DNA of 10,585 bases, taken from the NCBI GenBank assembly GCA_018895765.1, contig JAHINX010000049.1:1-10585 (forward strand), in the 5' to 3' direction. Under the pieces are notes generated by a model that had not been told where the DNA came from, made no database searches, and worked only from the letters and a program-made list of their open reading frames with translations. Position numbers and translations under genes: made by a program. This document shows, in pieces, positions 1 to 6,166 of the stretch (positions are counted from its first letter, which is position 1; each line of letters begins with the position of its first letter). Origin of the DNA: Patescibacteria group bacterium (GTDB lineage: Bacteria; Patescibacteriota; Patescibacteriia; GCA-002772895).

Positions 1-29
1 ATTAGAAATTTTTCTTTATTATTTTGCTT

Positions 30-2135
30 ATGAATAAAAAACTAACAATAATCATCCCAATCATCCTCGTCGCCCTCGCCGCCTCTATTTTTATATTCTT
101 CTCCCCCTTTGGAAAAGGGGGGCTAGGGGGGATTTATAAATCCGAAGCCGAGGCCTCTGTCTCCCGCACCGGCCTCACTCTTGACCTTGATTTTGGAAAT
201 AACGACGGAAACGCCGCTCCGACCGTCTACGACTCCTCCGGCTTCGCCCGCCACGCTACTGCCGCTAATGCCCAAACCTGCAACAATTCATTCTGCGATT
301 TTGATGGTTCTACAGATTATATAACGCTAACAGGAACTGGAGTATATAATTCTGCTGAAACTTCTTTTGCTATAAAATTCACTCCTGATTTTGAAGCTAA
401 TGATGGAACGGCTCATTATATATTAGATTCAACAAGTGCAAATAGATATACAATTTTAAAGCACGATTCTGGGAGTGCTAATGTTTTGGTATTCTATTTA
501 GGAACTGCACCAATTCAAAGCCTTTCGTTAGGTGCATATCAATCATATTGGAAAGTTGGGCAAGAGAATATTTTAATCGTGGTAGGTTCTGCTGGTGCTG
601 AAGGAGTGGCGACTACTAATATATGGTTAAATGGAAATCAAATTTTAACTAATGACACAACTGGTTGGACATCTGCTGACCCAGCAACAATATATATTGG
701 TTCAGCATATACAGGTGCTACTCCCTTTAACGGCCAAATCCACTACCTCAAAGTCTGGAACCGCCTCTTGACCGACGACGAAGTCGCCATCCTTTCCGCC
801 GATCGCGAAACAACCGCAAACACCGCCCAGCGCGCAGGCGCCACCGGCTCCTCCACCGGCACCCTCGTCGGCCACTGGACAATGGACGTAAACGATATGA
901 GTGCAGACGGCGCAACAATGTATGACAAATCAGGATTTGGCAACAATGGCACCATGACCGGCACCACTACCTCCACTGGCAAAATCGGTCAGGCGAGAGA
1001 TTTTAATGGGACGAGTGATTACATCACAACTTCAAAAAATCTGTATTCACTGGGGGATAAAACTTTTGTAGCTTGGGTTAAGCCAATCGGCACGAGTACA
1101 CTTGGAATTTTTAAGCAGTATAATTGGAGATTGGCTTTTACCAACGGACATTTTATTCAAGGTCATTATAAAGATGGAGTTGGATATGCCTATTCTTCTG
1201 ATCCTTTAATTCCTGATGAATGGTCACAAGTGGTTTTAGTATATAGCAGTATCACTGAACAAATTTATTTTTATAACAACGGTGTATATGACCTTACAGC
1301 CTCTTCTGTCCCAGATTTTGCTGATACGTTAAAAATAATAGGTTTTGATGGAATTTATTACTTTAACGGCGCCATCGACGACGTCCGCATCTACAACTAC
1401 GCCCTGTCCGCTGACGAAATCACCAATTTATACAGCGCGAGCAAAGAAGTTCATATGCAAGCGCCAAGCAAAAAAGATATGTCCTTGAATCTGGATTTCG
1501 GAAACAACAACGGCTCCGACCCGGTTACAGTTTTCGACTCCTCCGGCTTTAATCGTAATGCTACTTCTACAACTGGTGCGACTATGCCAGCTTGCACGGA
1601 TTACTTTTGTGATTTCATCAATGATTATTTTACAACAAACGCAACCAATGTTTTTAATAGTTCCAATATCTCTTATGCAGTAAAATTTACACCTGATTTT
1701 GTGGCAGATGAAGGGGCAACGCGCTATATTTTTGATGCGGATGCGGCAGGAGCGGGAAGAAGTATAATTTGGGTAAATTCTGTAATATATATTTATTTGG
1801 GCAACACCAGCGAGATTGAGCAGATTCCGTTAGCGACTTATCGGCCATATTGGAAAGTAGGCGAAGAAAATATTTTAGTTTTGGTGGCTGATGACGACAG
1901 CGATGGAACTGCCCATACTTTTGTATGGTTAAACGGGAATAAGATATTAGGTGGCGCTACTGGCGACGAAACTGCCTGGACGGCTCAAAATCCTACCAAT
2001 CTTCATATTGGCTCTCGTTATACTATGGCTAATTATTTTGACGGCAAAATCCACTACTTCAAGGTCTGGAACAGGCTCTTGACCGACGCCGAAGTCCAAT
2101 ACCTCTCCGCCGACCGTAATACGTATATGAGATAA
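30..2135 (+). CDS. Membrane-anchored surface protein with three LamG-like (concanavalin A-like) domains
   Basis: A protein of 701 residues, probably exported and tethered at the cell surface; LamG/jelly-roll domains usually bind glycans or other surface ligands, but no ligand can be read here. Residues 1-24 are a short basic start (MNKK) plus a hydrophobic stretch, a signal anchor or signal peptide. Three beta-rich domains follow at about 48-260, 278-470 and 482-697. Domains 1 and 3 are clear duplicates: LDLDFGNN/LNLDFGNN openings, a CX4C pair (C84/C89 and C522/C527), KFTPDF, YWKVG.ENIL and IHY.KVWNRLLTD.EV endings. Domain 2 is a more ordinary LamG module (GHWTMD, DFNGTSDYI, FNGAIDDVRIYNYALS). 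ATG at 30 is preferred over TTG at 24 because MNKK begins a normal signal segment; no clear Shine-Dalgarno is visible. Residues about 25-36 come from a GC-rich repeat. GC content swings along the gene (see findings). Function beyond surface binding is unknown. Confidence 0.85.
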   Translation: MNKKLTIIIPIILVALAASIFIFFSPFGKGGLGGIYKSEAEASVSRTGLTLDLDFGNNDGNAAPTVYDSSGFARHATAANAQTCNNSFCDFDGSTDYITLTGTGVYNSAETSFAIKFTPDFEANDGTAHYILDSTSANRYTILKHDSGSANVLVFYLGTAPIQSLSLGAYQSYWKVGQENILIVVGSAGAEGVATTNIWLNGNQILTNDTTGWTSADPATIYIGSAYTGATPFNGQIHYLKVWNRLLTDDEVAILSADRETTANTAQRAGATGSSTGTLVGHWTMDVNDMSADGATMYDKSGFGNNGTMTGTTTSTGKIGQARDFNGTSDYITTSKNLYSLGDKTFVAWVKPIGTSTLGIFKQYNWRLAFTNGHFIQGHYKDGVGYAYSSDPLIPDEWSQVVLVYSSITEQIYFYNNGVYDLTASSVPDFADTLKIIGFDGIYYFNGAIDDVRIYNYALSADEITNLYSASKEVHMQAPSKKDMSLNLDFGNNNGSDPVTVFDSSGFNRNATSTTGATMPACTDYFCDFINDYFTTNATNVFNSSNISYAVKFTPDFVADEGATRYIFDADAAGAGRSIIWVNSVIYIYLGNTSEIEQIPLATYRPYWKVGEENILVLVADDDSDGTAHTFVWLNGNKILGGATGDETAWTAQNPTNLHIGSRYTMANYFDGKIHYFKVWNRLLTDAEVQYLSADRNTYMR
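98..140 (+). repeat. GC-rich hairpin repeat inside the LamG gene
   Basis: A copy of the window's GC-rich hairpin repeat family (CCCCCTTTGGAAAAGGGGGG followed by ...GGGGGGATTTA). It lies within the LamG coding sequence and supplies the peptide SPFGKGGLGGIY directly after the hydrophobic anchor. The reading frame (CCC TTT GGA AAA) differs from that used by the copy in thiI (CCT TTG GAA AAG). The 3' tail GGGGATTTA is shared with the intergenic and thiI copies. Confidence 0.8.
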
Positions 2136-2186
2136 TCCCTTCCCCATCTTCTCCCCCTTAGGAGAAGGGGGACACAGGGGGATTTA
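2136..2186 (+). repeat. GC-rich hairpin repeat, intergenic unit 1
   Basis: Begins directly after the LamG stop codon. It contains a hairpin CTTCTCC (2148-2154) / GGAGAAG (2161-2167), then GGGGGACACAGGGGGATTTA, a tail identical to that of the thiI forward copy. As the first structure after the gene it may also help terminate LamG transcription, although no U-tract follows. Confidence 0.8.
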
Positions 2187-2193
2187 ATAATAG

Positions 2194-2230
2194 TTCCCCT
2201 CCTCGGAGAGGAGGGGTCAGGGGAGATTTA
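2194..2230 (+). repeat. GC-rich hairpin repeat, intergenic unit 2
   Basis: Hairpin CCCCTCCT (2196-2203) / AGGAGGGG (2209-2216) followed by TCAGGGGAGATTTA. Same design as unit 1 and the same orientation, but a diverged stem, so it is an older or different subfamily member rather than a fresh duplicate. Confidence 0.75.
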
Positions 2231-2235
2231 ATAAT

Positions 2236-2283
2236 TAAATCCTCCCCAGCCCTCCTTTTCCAAAGGAGGGAGGAAGAGAGATT
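2236..2283 (-). repeat. GC-rich hairpin repeat, intergenic unit 3 (inverted)
   Basis: Reads TAAATCCTCCCCAGCCCTCC on the plus strand, so it is the reverse orientation of the family. Hairpin CCCTCCTTT (2250-2258) / AAAGGAGGG (2262-2270) with loop TCC. It is nearly the same as the reverse copy inside thiI, minus the nested insertion found there. Its far end overlaps the -35 hexamer of the next promoter. Confidence 0.8.
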
Positions 2284-2311
2284 TGCAAAATTGCCCCGAA
2301 CATTTTATAAT
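2283..2311 (+). promoter_or_regulatory. Sigma70-type promoter for the coiled-coil gene
   Basis: TTGCAA (2283-2288), a 17-nt spacer, then a perfect TATAAT (2306-2311). The start codon is at 2321, so transcription should begin only about 0-4 nt before the ATG. This predicts a leaderless or nearly leaderless mRNA, consistent with the absence of any Shine-Dalgarno. Confidence 0.7.
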
Positions 2312-2320
2312 ATATAACAT

Positions 2321-2821
2321 ATGCTGGAAAAAAGCGACATACAACAAATAGGAAAGTTGATGCAAAAGCAATCCTCAGAATTGTCCGATTTAATGGATAA
2401 AAAACTTGATAAGCGGTTTGACGATTTTGAGAAACGGATAGATACAAAACTTGACGAAAAGCTTGACACAAAGCTGGAAAATTTTGCGGCTAAATTTTTA
2501 GCTCCCGCATTCAAAAATATAGACGAGCGATTTGGGCAAGTTGACGGGCGATTTGATAAAATTGACGGGCGGCTTAATAATATTGAAGCGGATATTTCTG
2601 AAATAAAAGGCAAAATTTTTGAAATAGAGGAGCGACTGGATAAAATAGAAAATCGGCTGAATAAGTTGGAAGAAAGAGCAGAAGCAATAGAATTAAAGTT
2701 AGAAAAATTGTCTGAAGCTGAAACAGAAGATGTAAATGCAATGGCCTTTGATTTAAAAAAATTAAAAGCAAAAGTTTCAAAATTGGAAATGCGGATAAAA
2801 TTATTACAAACTAAAAACTAA
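2321..2821 (+). CDS. Heptad-repeat coiled-coil protein, function unknown
   Basis: A 166-residue, highly charged (K/E/D-rich) protein with no signal peptide or membrane segment, so probably cytoplasmic. Residues about 67-129 form nine consecutive seven-residue units of the type I-D-x-R-F/L-x-x (IDERFGQ, VDGRFDK, IDGRLNN and so on), giving hydrophobic residues at alternating 4 and 3 spacing: a classic long coiled coil. A second helical stretch runs at 141-163. Such low-complexity coiled coils are common as small oligomeric or scaffold proteins and as phage or CPR hypothetical proteins; homology alone will not reveal a function. ATG at 2321 fits the promoter just upstream. The stop lies 12 nt before the next start codon, so it is probably co-transcribed with the ligase-like/TPR gene. 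Confidence 0.85.
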   Translation: MLEKSDIQQIGKLMQKQSSELSDLMDKKLDKRFDDFEKRIDTKLDEKLDTKLENFAAKFLAPAFKNIDERFGQVDGRFDKIDGRLNNIEADISEIKGKIFEIEERLDKIENRLNKLEERAEAIELKLEKLSEAETEDVNAMAFDLKKLKAKVSKLEMRIKLLQTKN

Positions 2822-2833
2822 CTATAAATAATT

Positions 2834-5137
2834 ATGACAAAAGCATCACGATTTTTAGATAGATTGATAGCCCTTTGCATATACGGCGTGGTCGGCGTTG
2901 TCCCGCTATTTTTTCTGCCCGTTACTGCCGAGGCAGTAGAATTTAATAAGCAGTTCTTATTGTATTTTTTGGTTATTTTAGGCATTATAGCATGGGTGAT
3001 AAAGGGGATTATCACTAAAAAACTGGTTATCCGACGGACTCCGCTAGACATCCCCTTGCTTCTAATTATCGCTACCATGCTTATTGCTTCAATTGCTTCA
3101 AAGAATAGATATCTCAGTTTCTGGGGTGATTTTGGCATGTTGGGCGATTCTTTTGTCAGCTTTATATTTTATATACTTTTTTATTTTTTGGTTTTAAATA
3201 ATGTAGAGTCCGTTAAAAAAGTTGTGAGGATAATTATTGTTTTAGCTGTCTCCGGCGTACTTTCATCTTTATATTTTATCGGACAAAGCCTTGGGATTCT
3301 ACCTCTTAGCGGGCTACCTGTTCCGCGTTGGACAGCAAGTTCGGATTTGCCGACGCATTTCGGATATTATATAACAGTTGTGATGATATTGGTTTTATCT
3401 TTAGTAATGGCGAAAATGCGGGGATTTTTCAATAAAAAAAATATATTTGGGCTCATCGCTGTACTAATTTTTCTTGCGGCGCTGGTTGTTCTTGGATTCA
3501 AAAGCGTTTGGCTAATTGTAGCCGTTTCAATTTTTTTGCTTTTAGTATTCGCTCTATCAAGAATAGAAGAAGTAGAGGTGCCATGGGTTTCTTTGAGCTT
3601 TGGTATCCTAGTTATTTCAATTCTTTTTATTATTTTAGGTTCGCCTGCATTTTTAACCGCCAACTTGCCGACAGAAGTGTCTTTGTCGCCGGGCGTTTCC
3701 TGGAACGTGACTACCTCGGCTTTAAGTGAAAATCTTAAAAATTTCTTATTCGGTTCCGGACCTGCAACTTTTGTTTATGATTTTTCCGCCTTCAGACCAG
3801 AAGCATTTAATAGCAATTTTGCATGGTCGCTTCGTTTTAATAGACCATATAGCGCGATTATCGGCATTTTATCAACCAATGGACTTTTGGGTACGATTGC
3901 TTGGATATCGCTATTTCTAGTGGCTTTGGGAACGTTTTTCGTGATGTGGTTTGTAAAAAATATAAAAATTAAAAAGAAAACAATTGATAAACTTTCGGAC
4001 TTAATTCATTTGGGAGATGGTGACGGCGATGCGTTTGCCCATACCCTTTATGCCGGACTTATGACTGGCTGGCTGACGCTTCTGATTTCAATGTTTTTTA
4101 TAACATTTACTACAGTGCATTGGGTTTTATTCTTTTTGTGTCTGGCGCTTACGTTTTTATTGGGAATGGATTTTTCAAAAAAAGAATCAAACACCTTTAC
4201 CTTGTCGTTAAAAACCCTTCCGCAGTACACACTCATTTCTTCTTTTATATATATATTGGTTTTTGCGCTGATTATTGTTTTGGTAATTTTCTTAGGAAGA
4301 TTTTATGCCGGAGAAGTTTATAAGGCGCAGGCGATAAAATATACTACCGTTGGAAATCATACTCAGGCGGCGACAGTAATGTTTAAAGCGGTTTCATTAA
4401 ATCCAAGTTATTCAAAATATTATCTAGACTTAGCAAGCGCGTATATTGGAATGGCGGTAGTAGCATCGCAAAATGAAACGCCGGATCCGCAAAGAATCGC
4501 CAATTTAGTAGCCTCGGCAGTTAATCAGGCCCGTGAGGCGACTCGTCTTTCGCCAAATGACGCAGCCAGTTGGGATTTTCTGGCTACAATGTATGCTACC
4601 GCAAGACCTTTGTCGCAGAACGCCAACAGCTTCGCCATATCGGCTCTTGAGCAGGCAATAAAATTAGAAAAGACCAATCCGCGCTTATATTTGGATCTTG
4701 GAAGAGCGAAGGTTTTACAAAAAGATTATAGTGGCGCACGCGAAGCATTGGAAAAAGCTGTTACATTGAAGCCGGATTATGTTCTTGGTTATAACGTAAT
4801 AGCGCAACTGGATGAAATTGAAGGAAAAGAAAACGAAGCGATTGAGCATATGAGTGTCGCGGCCGCGCTTTCGCCAAACGACCCGGTGCTTATATATAAT
4901 CTCGGACGACTGTATTACAATAGAGCAAAGCAGGACGATTTGGTTCGCGCAGAGCAATTATTTTTGCGCGCTGCTGCTTTGAATGAAAATTATGCCGATG
5001 CGCTTTGGTCTTTAGGCGTTTTATATGAAAGACAGGGAAAAACATCTCAGGCATTACAGCTGTACCGGAGAGTAGAAACACTGAACCCGGGGAATCAAGA
5101 CGTAAAACAAAAAATTCAGCGTTTAATTGGCGCATAG
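2834..5137 (+). CDS. O-antigen-ligase-like (Wzy_C superfamily) polytopic protein with C-terminal TPRs
   Basis: A 767-residue integral membrane protein. About 11-13 hydrophobic segments span residues 11-490. A large extracytoplasmic loop (about 271-340) carries the block LFGSGPATFVYDFS...FRPEAFN...RFNRPYS, the conserved region of CPR O-antigen-ligase/polymerase-like proteins. Residues about 495-767 are soluble TPR-type helical repeats, with typical spacing in LYLDLGRAKVLQKDYSGARE, VIYNLGRLYYNRAK-like and ALWSLGVLYERQGKTSQAL segments. Wzy/WaaL/PglL family members transfer or polymerise lipid-linked glycans on the outer face of the membrane; the TPR part probably binds a partner or acceptor protein. 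ATG at 2834 lies 12 nt after the preceding stop, suggesting an operon, although no Shine-Dalgarno is obvious. Substrate and exact reaction are not readable; a glycosylation role is inferred from family. Confidence 0.8.
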   Translation: MTKASRFLDRLIALCIYGVVGVVPLFFLPVTAEAVEFNKQFLLYFLVILGIIAWVIKGIITKKLVIRRTPLDIPLLLIIATMLIASIASKNRYLSFWGDFGMLGDSFVSFIFYILFYFLVLNNVESVKKVVRIIIVLAVSGVLSSLYFIGQSLGILPLSGLPVPRWTASSDLPTHFGYYITVVMILVLSLVMAKMRGFFNKKNIFGLIAVLIFLAALVVLGFKSVWLIVAVSIFLLLVFALSRIEEVEVPWVSLSFGILVISILFIILGSPAFLTANLPTEVSLSPGVSWNVTTSALSENLKNFLFGSGPATFVYDFSAFRPEAFNSNFAWSLRFNRPYSAIIGILSTNGLLGTIAWISLFLVALGTFFVMWFVKNIKIKKKTIDKLSDLIHLGDGDGDAFAHTLYAGLMTGWLTLLISMFFITFTTVHWVLFFLCLALTFLLGMDFSKKESNTFTLSLKTLPQYTLISSFIYILVFALIIVLVIFLGRFYAGEVYKAQAIKYTTVGNHTQAATVMFKAVSLNPSYSKYYLDLASAYIGMAVVASQNETPDPQRIANLVASAVNQAREATRLSPNDAASWDFLATMYATARPLSQNANSFAISALEQAIKLEKTNPRLYLDLGRAKVLQKDYSGAREALEKAVTLKPDYVLGYNVIAQLDEIEGKENEAIEHMSVAAALSPNDPVLIYNLGRLYYNRAKQDDLVRAEQLFLRAAALNENYADALWSLGVLYERQGKTSQALQLYRRVETLNPGNQDVKQKIQRLIGA

Positions 5138-5145
5138 AATATTCC

Positions 5146-5166
5146 GAATTTCTGAATTTCTGAATT
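5146..5166 (+). repeat. Short tandem repeat GAATTTCT
   Basis: Two full copies and one partial copy of GAATTTCT just after the ligase-like gene; the related CCGAATTTAAAG follows at about 5176. Minor AT-rich intergenic repeat of unknown role. Confidence 0.6.
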
Positions 5167-5200
5167 GGCAACTTTCCGAATTTAAAGTTTTAAGAAGCTC

Positions 5201-5238
5201 AATTTTAAGAGAGGAAAATTATATCCTCTCTTAAAATT
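5201..5238 (+). terminator. Perfect 15-bp hairpin, probable transcription terminator
   Basis: Arms 5201-5215 (AATTTTAAGAGAGGA) and 5224-5238 pair perfectly around the 8-nt loop AAATTATA. GAAG (5194-5197) and CTTC (5241-5244) can extend the stem past a small internal loop. It stands 63 nt after the ligase-like stop codon and before the PaaX-like gene. No U-tract of standard type follows, so terminator function is likely but not certain. Confidence 0.6.
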
Positions 5239-5249
5239 CACTTCAAAAA

Positions 5250-5287
5250 TCCCCAATAGTTTTCGCGAACGCGAAAACTATTGGGGA
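5250..5287. repeat. Perfect palindrome, copy 1, upstream of the PaaX/Cas2-like gene
   Basis: 17-nt arms CCCCAATAGTTTTCGCG and their exact complement meet at a central AA; one further T-A pair extends it to 38 nt. The 36-nt core is identical, base for base, to the palindrome at 5984-6019. It lies about 50 nt before the ATG at 5339, so it could be an operator, an RNA hairpin or the end of a mobile unit. Confidence 0.9.
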
Positions 5288-5294
5288 AATTGTT

Positions 5295-5322
5295 TGATTG
5301 AAGTTTCAGGCCCCTTCAATCA
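5295..5322 (+). other. Hairpin in the leader of the PaaX/Cas2-like gene
   Basis: TGATTGAAG (5295-5303) and CTTCAATCA (5314-5322) form a 9-bp perfect stem with a 10-nt loop, ending 16 nt before the ATG. It is followed by AGGG (5327-5330), a plausible ribosome binding site 8 nt from the ATG. The position would allow it to influence translation; no ligand class is recognised. Confidence 0.5.
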
Positions 5323-5338
5323 TTCTAGGGCAAATCTT

Positions 5339-5974
5339 ATGAATAAAAGAATAAAAAAAGTAAGACAAAAAGAAAAATCAAAAGAGTTGACAAAAACAGT
5401 CTTAAAATTGTGCTTGGGCGGCGGATTAATTTTTTTAGCAGGCGGGTGCGCCTGCCCAAAGAATTATAAACAATTAATGAAGAAATTTACGGACTTGGAA
5501 CAGTACTCTTGTAGCCGAGTTAAGGAATGTTTAAAAAGATTAAGAATGCAGGATTATATAAAATATGATGAAAATGACCTTACAAAACCTATATTTTTAA
5601 CCAAAAAAGGATTTCAGAGACACAGCGTTTTGAGTTTAAGGGATAAGTTAAAATCTTTAACAATGAGAAAATGGGATCACATTTGGCGGCTTGTTACATA
5701 TGATGTAAGCGAGGATTTTAAAGTTCTTCGCGATAAATTTAGGTGTCAATTAAAGCAGATAGGATTTTATCAATTGCAAAAAAATATTTTTGTAATTCCC
5801 TTTCCCATTGAAAAGGAGTTAGAGAATTTGATTGAAGCGCATCGCCTCTGGAATAGAGTATTGGTTTTACAGGTTGCTAATTTGGGAAAGCATGAAGATG
5901 TGGTAAAAGATTATTTTTTAGCTCTTTGCAAGCCCAAAATCAAGAAGAATATTTGTTTATTAAAAAATAAGTAA
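5339..5974 (+). CDS. PaaX-like / Cas2-fold protein (CPR family often annotated Cas2)
   Basis: A 211-residue protein. The basic N-terminus (residues 1-20) leads to a hydrophobic stretch (about 21-38, VLKLCLGGGLIFLAGG) and then a helical region (about 41-105) of winged-helix character with SCSRVKECLKRLRMQDYI. Residues about 112-160 carry the Cas2/PaaX C-terminal signature: KWDHIWRLVTYDVSED, then GFYQLQKNIFVIPFP. D122 after the first strand matches the aspartate that is catalytic in nuclease-active Cas2. PaaX proteins are transcriptional repressors; Cas2-fold homologues may be structural or nucleases. No cas1, other cas gene or CRISPR array is in the window, so an adaptation role is not supported. 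ATG at 5339 with AGGG 8 nt upstream is preferred to TTG at 5294, whose extension would be encoded by the leader hairpin. The gene sits alone between two identical palindromes (see findings). Confidence 0.7.
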   Translation: MNKRIKKVRQKEKSKELTKTVLKLCLGGGLIFLAGGCACPKNYKQLMKKFTDLEQYSCSRVKECLKRLRMQDYIKYDENDLTKPIFLTKKGFQRHSVLSLRDKLKSLTMRKWDHIWRLVTYDVSEDFKVLRDKFRCQLKQIGFYQLQKNIFVIPFPIEKELENLIEAHRLWNRVLVLQVANLGKHEDVVKDYFLALCKPKIKKNICLLKNK

Positions 5975-6028
5975 AAAATACTTCCCCAATAGTTTTCGCG
6001 AACGCGAAAACTATTGGGGAAGTATTTT
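5975..6028 (+). terminator. 54-nt perfect palindrome, copy 2; terminator-like
   Basis: Starts on the base after the stop codon of the PaaX-like gene. The 36-nt core (5984-6019) is identical to the upstream copy; here flanking AAAATACTT / AAGTATTTT extends the perfect pairing to 26 bp per arm around a central AA. The transcript would end in a very stable stem with a 3' TTTT, which suits an intrinsic terminator, and the A-rich mirror side would suit the opposite direction. Confidence 0.75.
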
Positions 6029-6090
6029 CGGGAACGCCAAGAGCAACTCCGGACCGGAAATCCCGGGAGGGGGTGTGTCTGAAAGGTAGA

Positions 6091-6118
6091 TTGATTTTTT
6101 TTGTAAAAAAGTTATAAT
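6091..6118 (+). promoter_or_regulatory. Sigma70-type promoter for thiI
   Basis: TTGATT (6091-6096), a 16-nt spacer, then TATAAT (6113-6118); the expected start gives a leader of about 40 nt. A second perfect TATAAT occurs at 6141-6146 without a good -35 box; it could give a shorter leader of about 14 nt. The stretch 6029-6090 before it is GC-rich and unassigned. Confidence 0.65.
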
Positions 6119-6166
6119 ACAAGCTGACCCCGTTTTGATTTATAATGTTTTTTAGACTAGAAAATT

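Noticed and set aside
743..982. A 79-codon minus-strand frame inside the LamG gene
   Set aside because: It lies in a GC-rich block where antisense stops are rare by composition; no family features and no start signal.
5294..5338. TTG at 5294 as the start of the PaaX-like gene
   Set aside because: The extension would be encoded by the leader hairpin, while ATG at 5339 has AGGG at good spacing and the basic N-terminus typical of the family.
5250..6028. A CRISPR-Cas locus, because of a Cas2-like gene and identical repeats nearby
   Set aside because: There are only two repeat copies, 733 nt apart with a gene between them, no spacer array, no cas1 and no effector gene. The protein also has a winged-helix-like N-terminal part typical of PaaX-like proteins.
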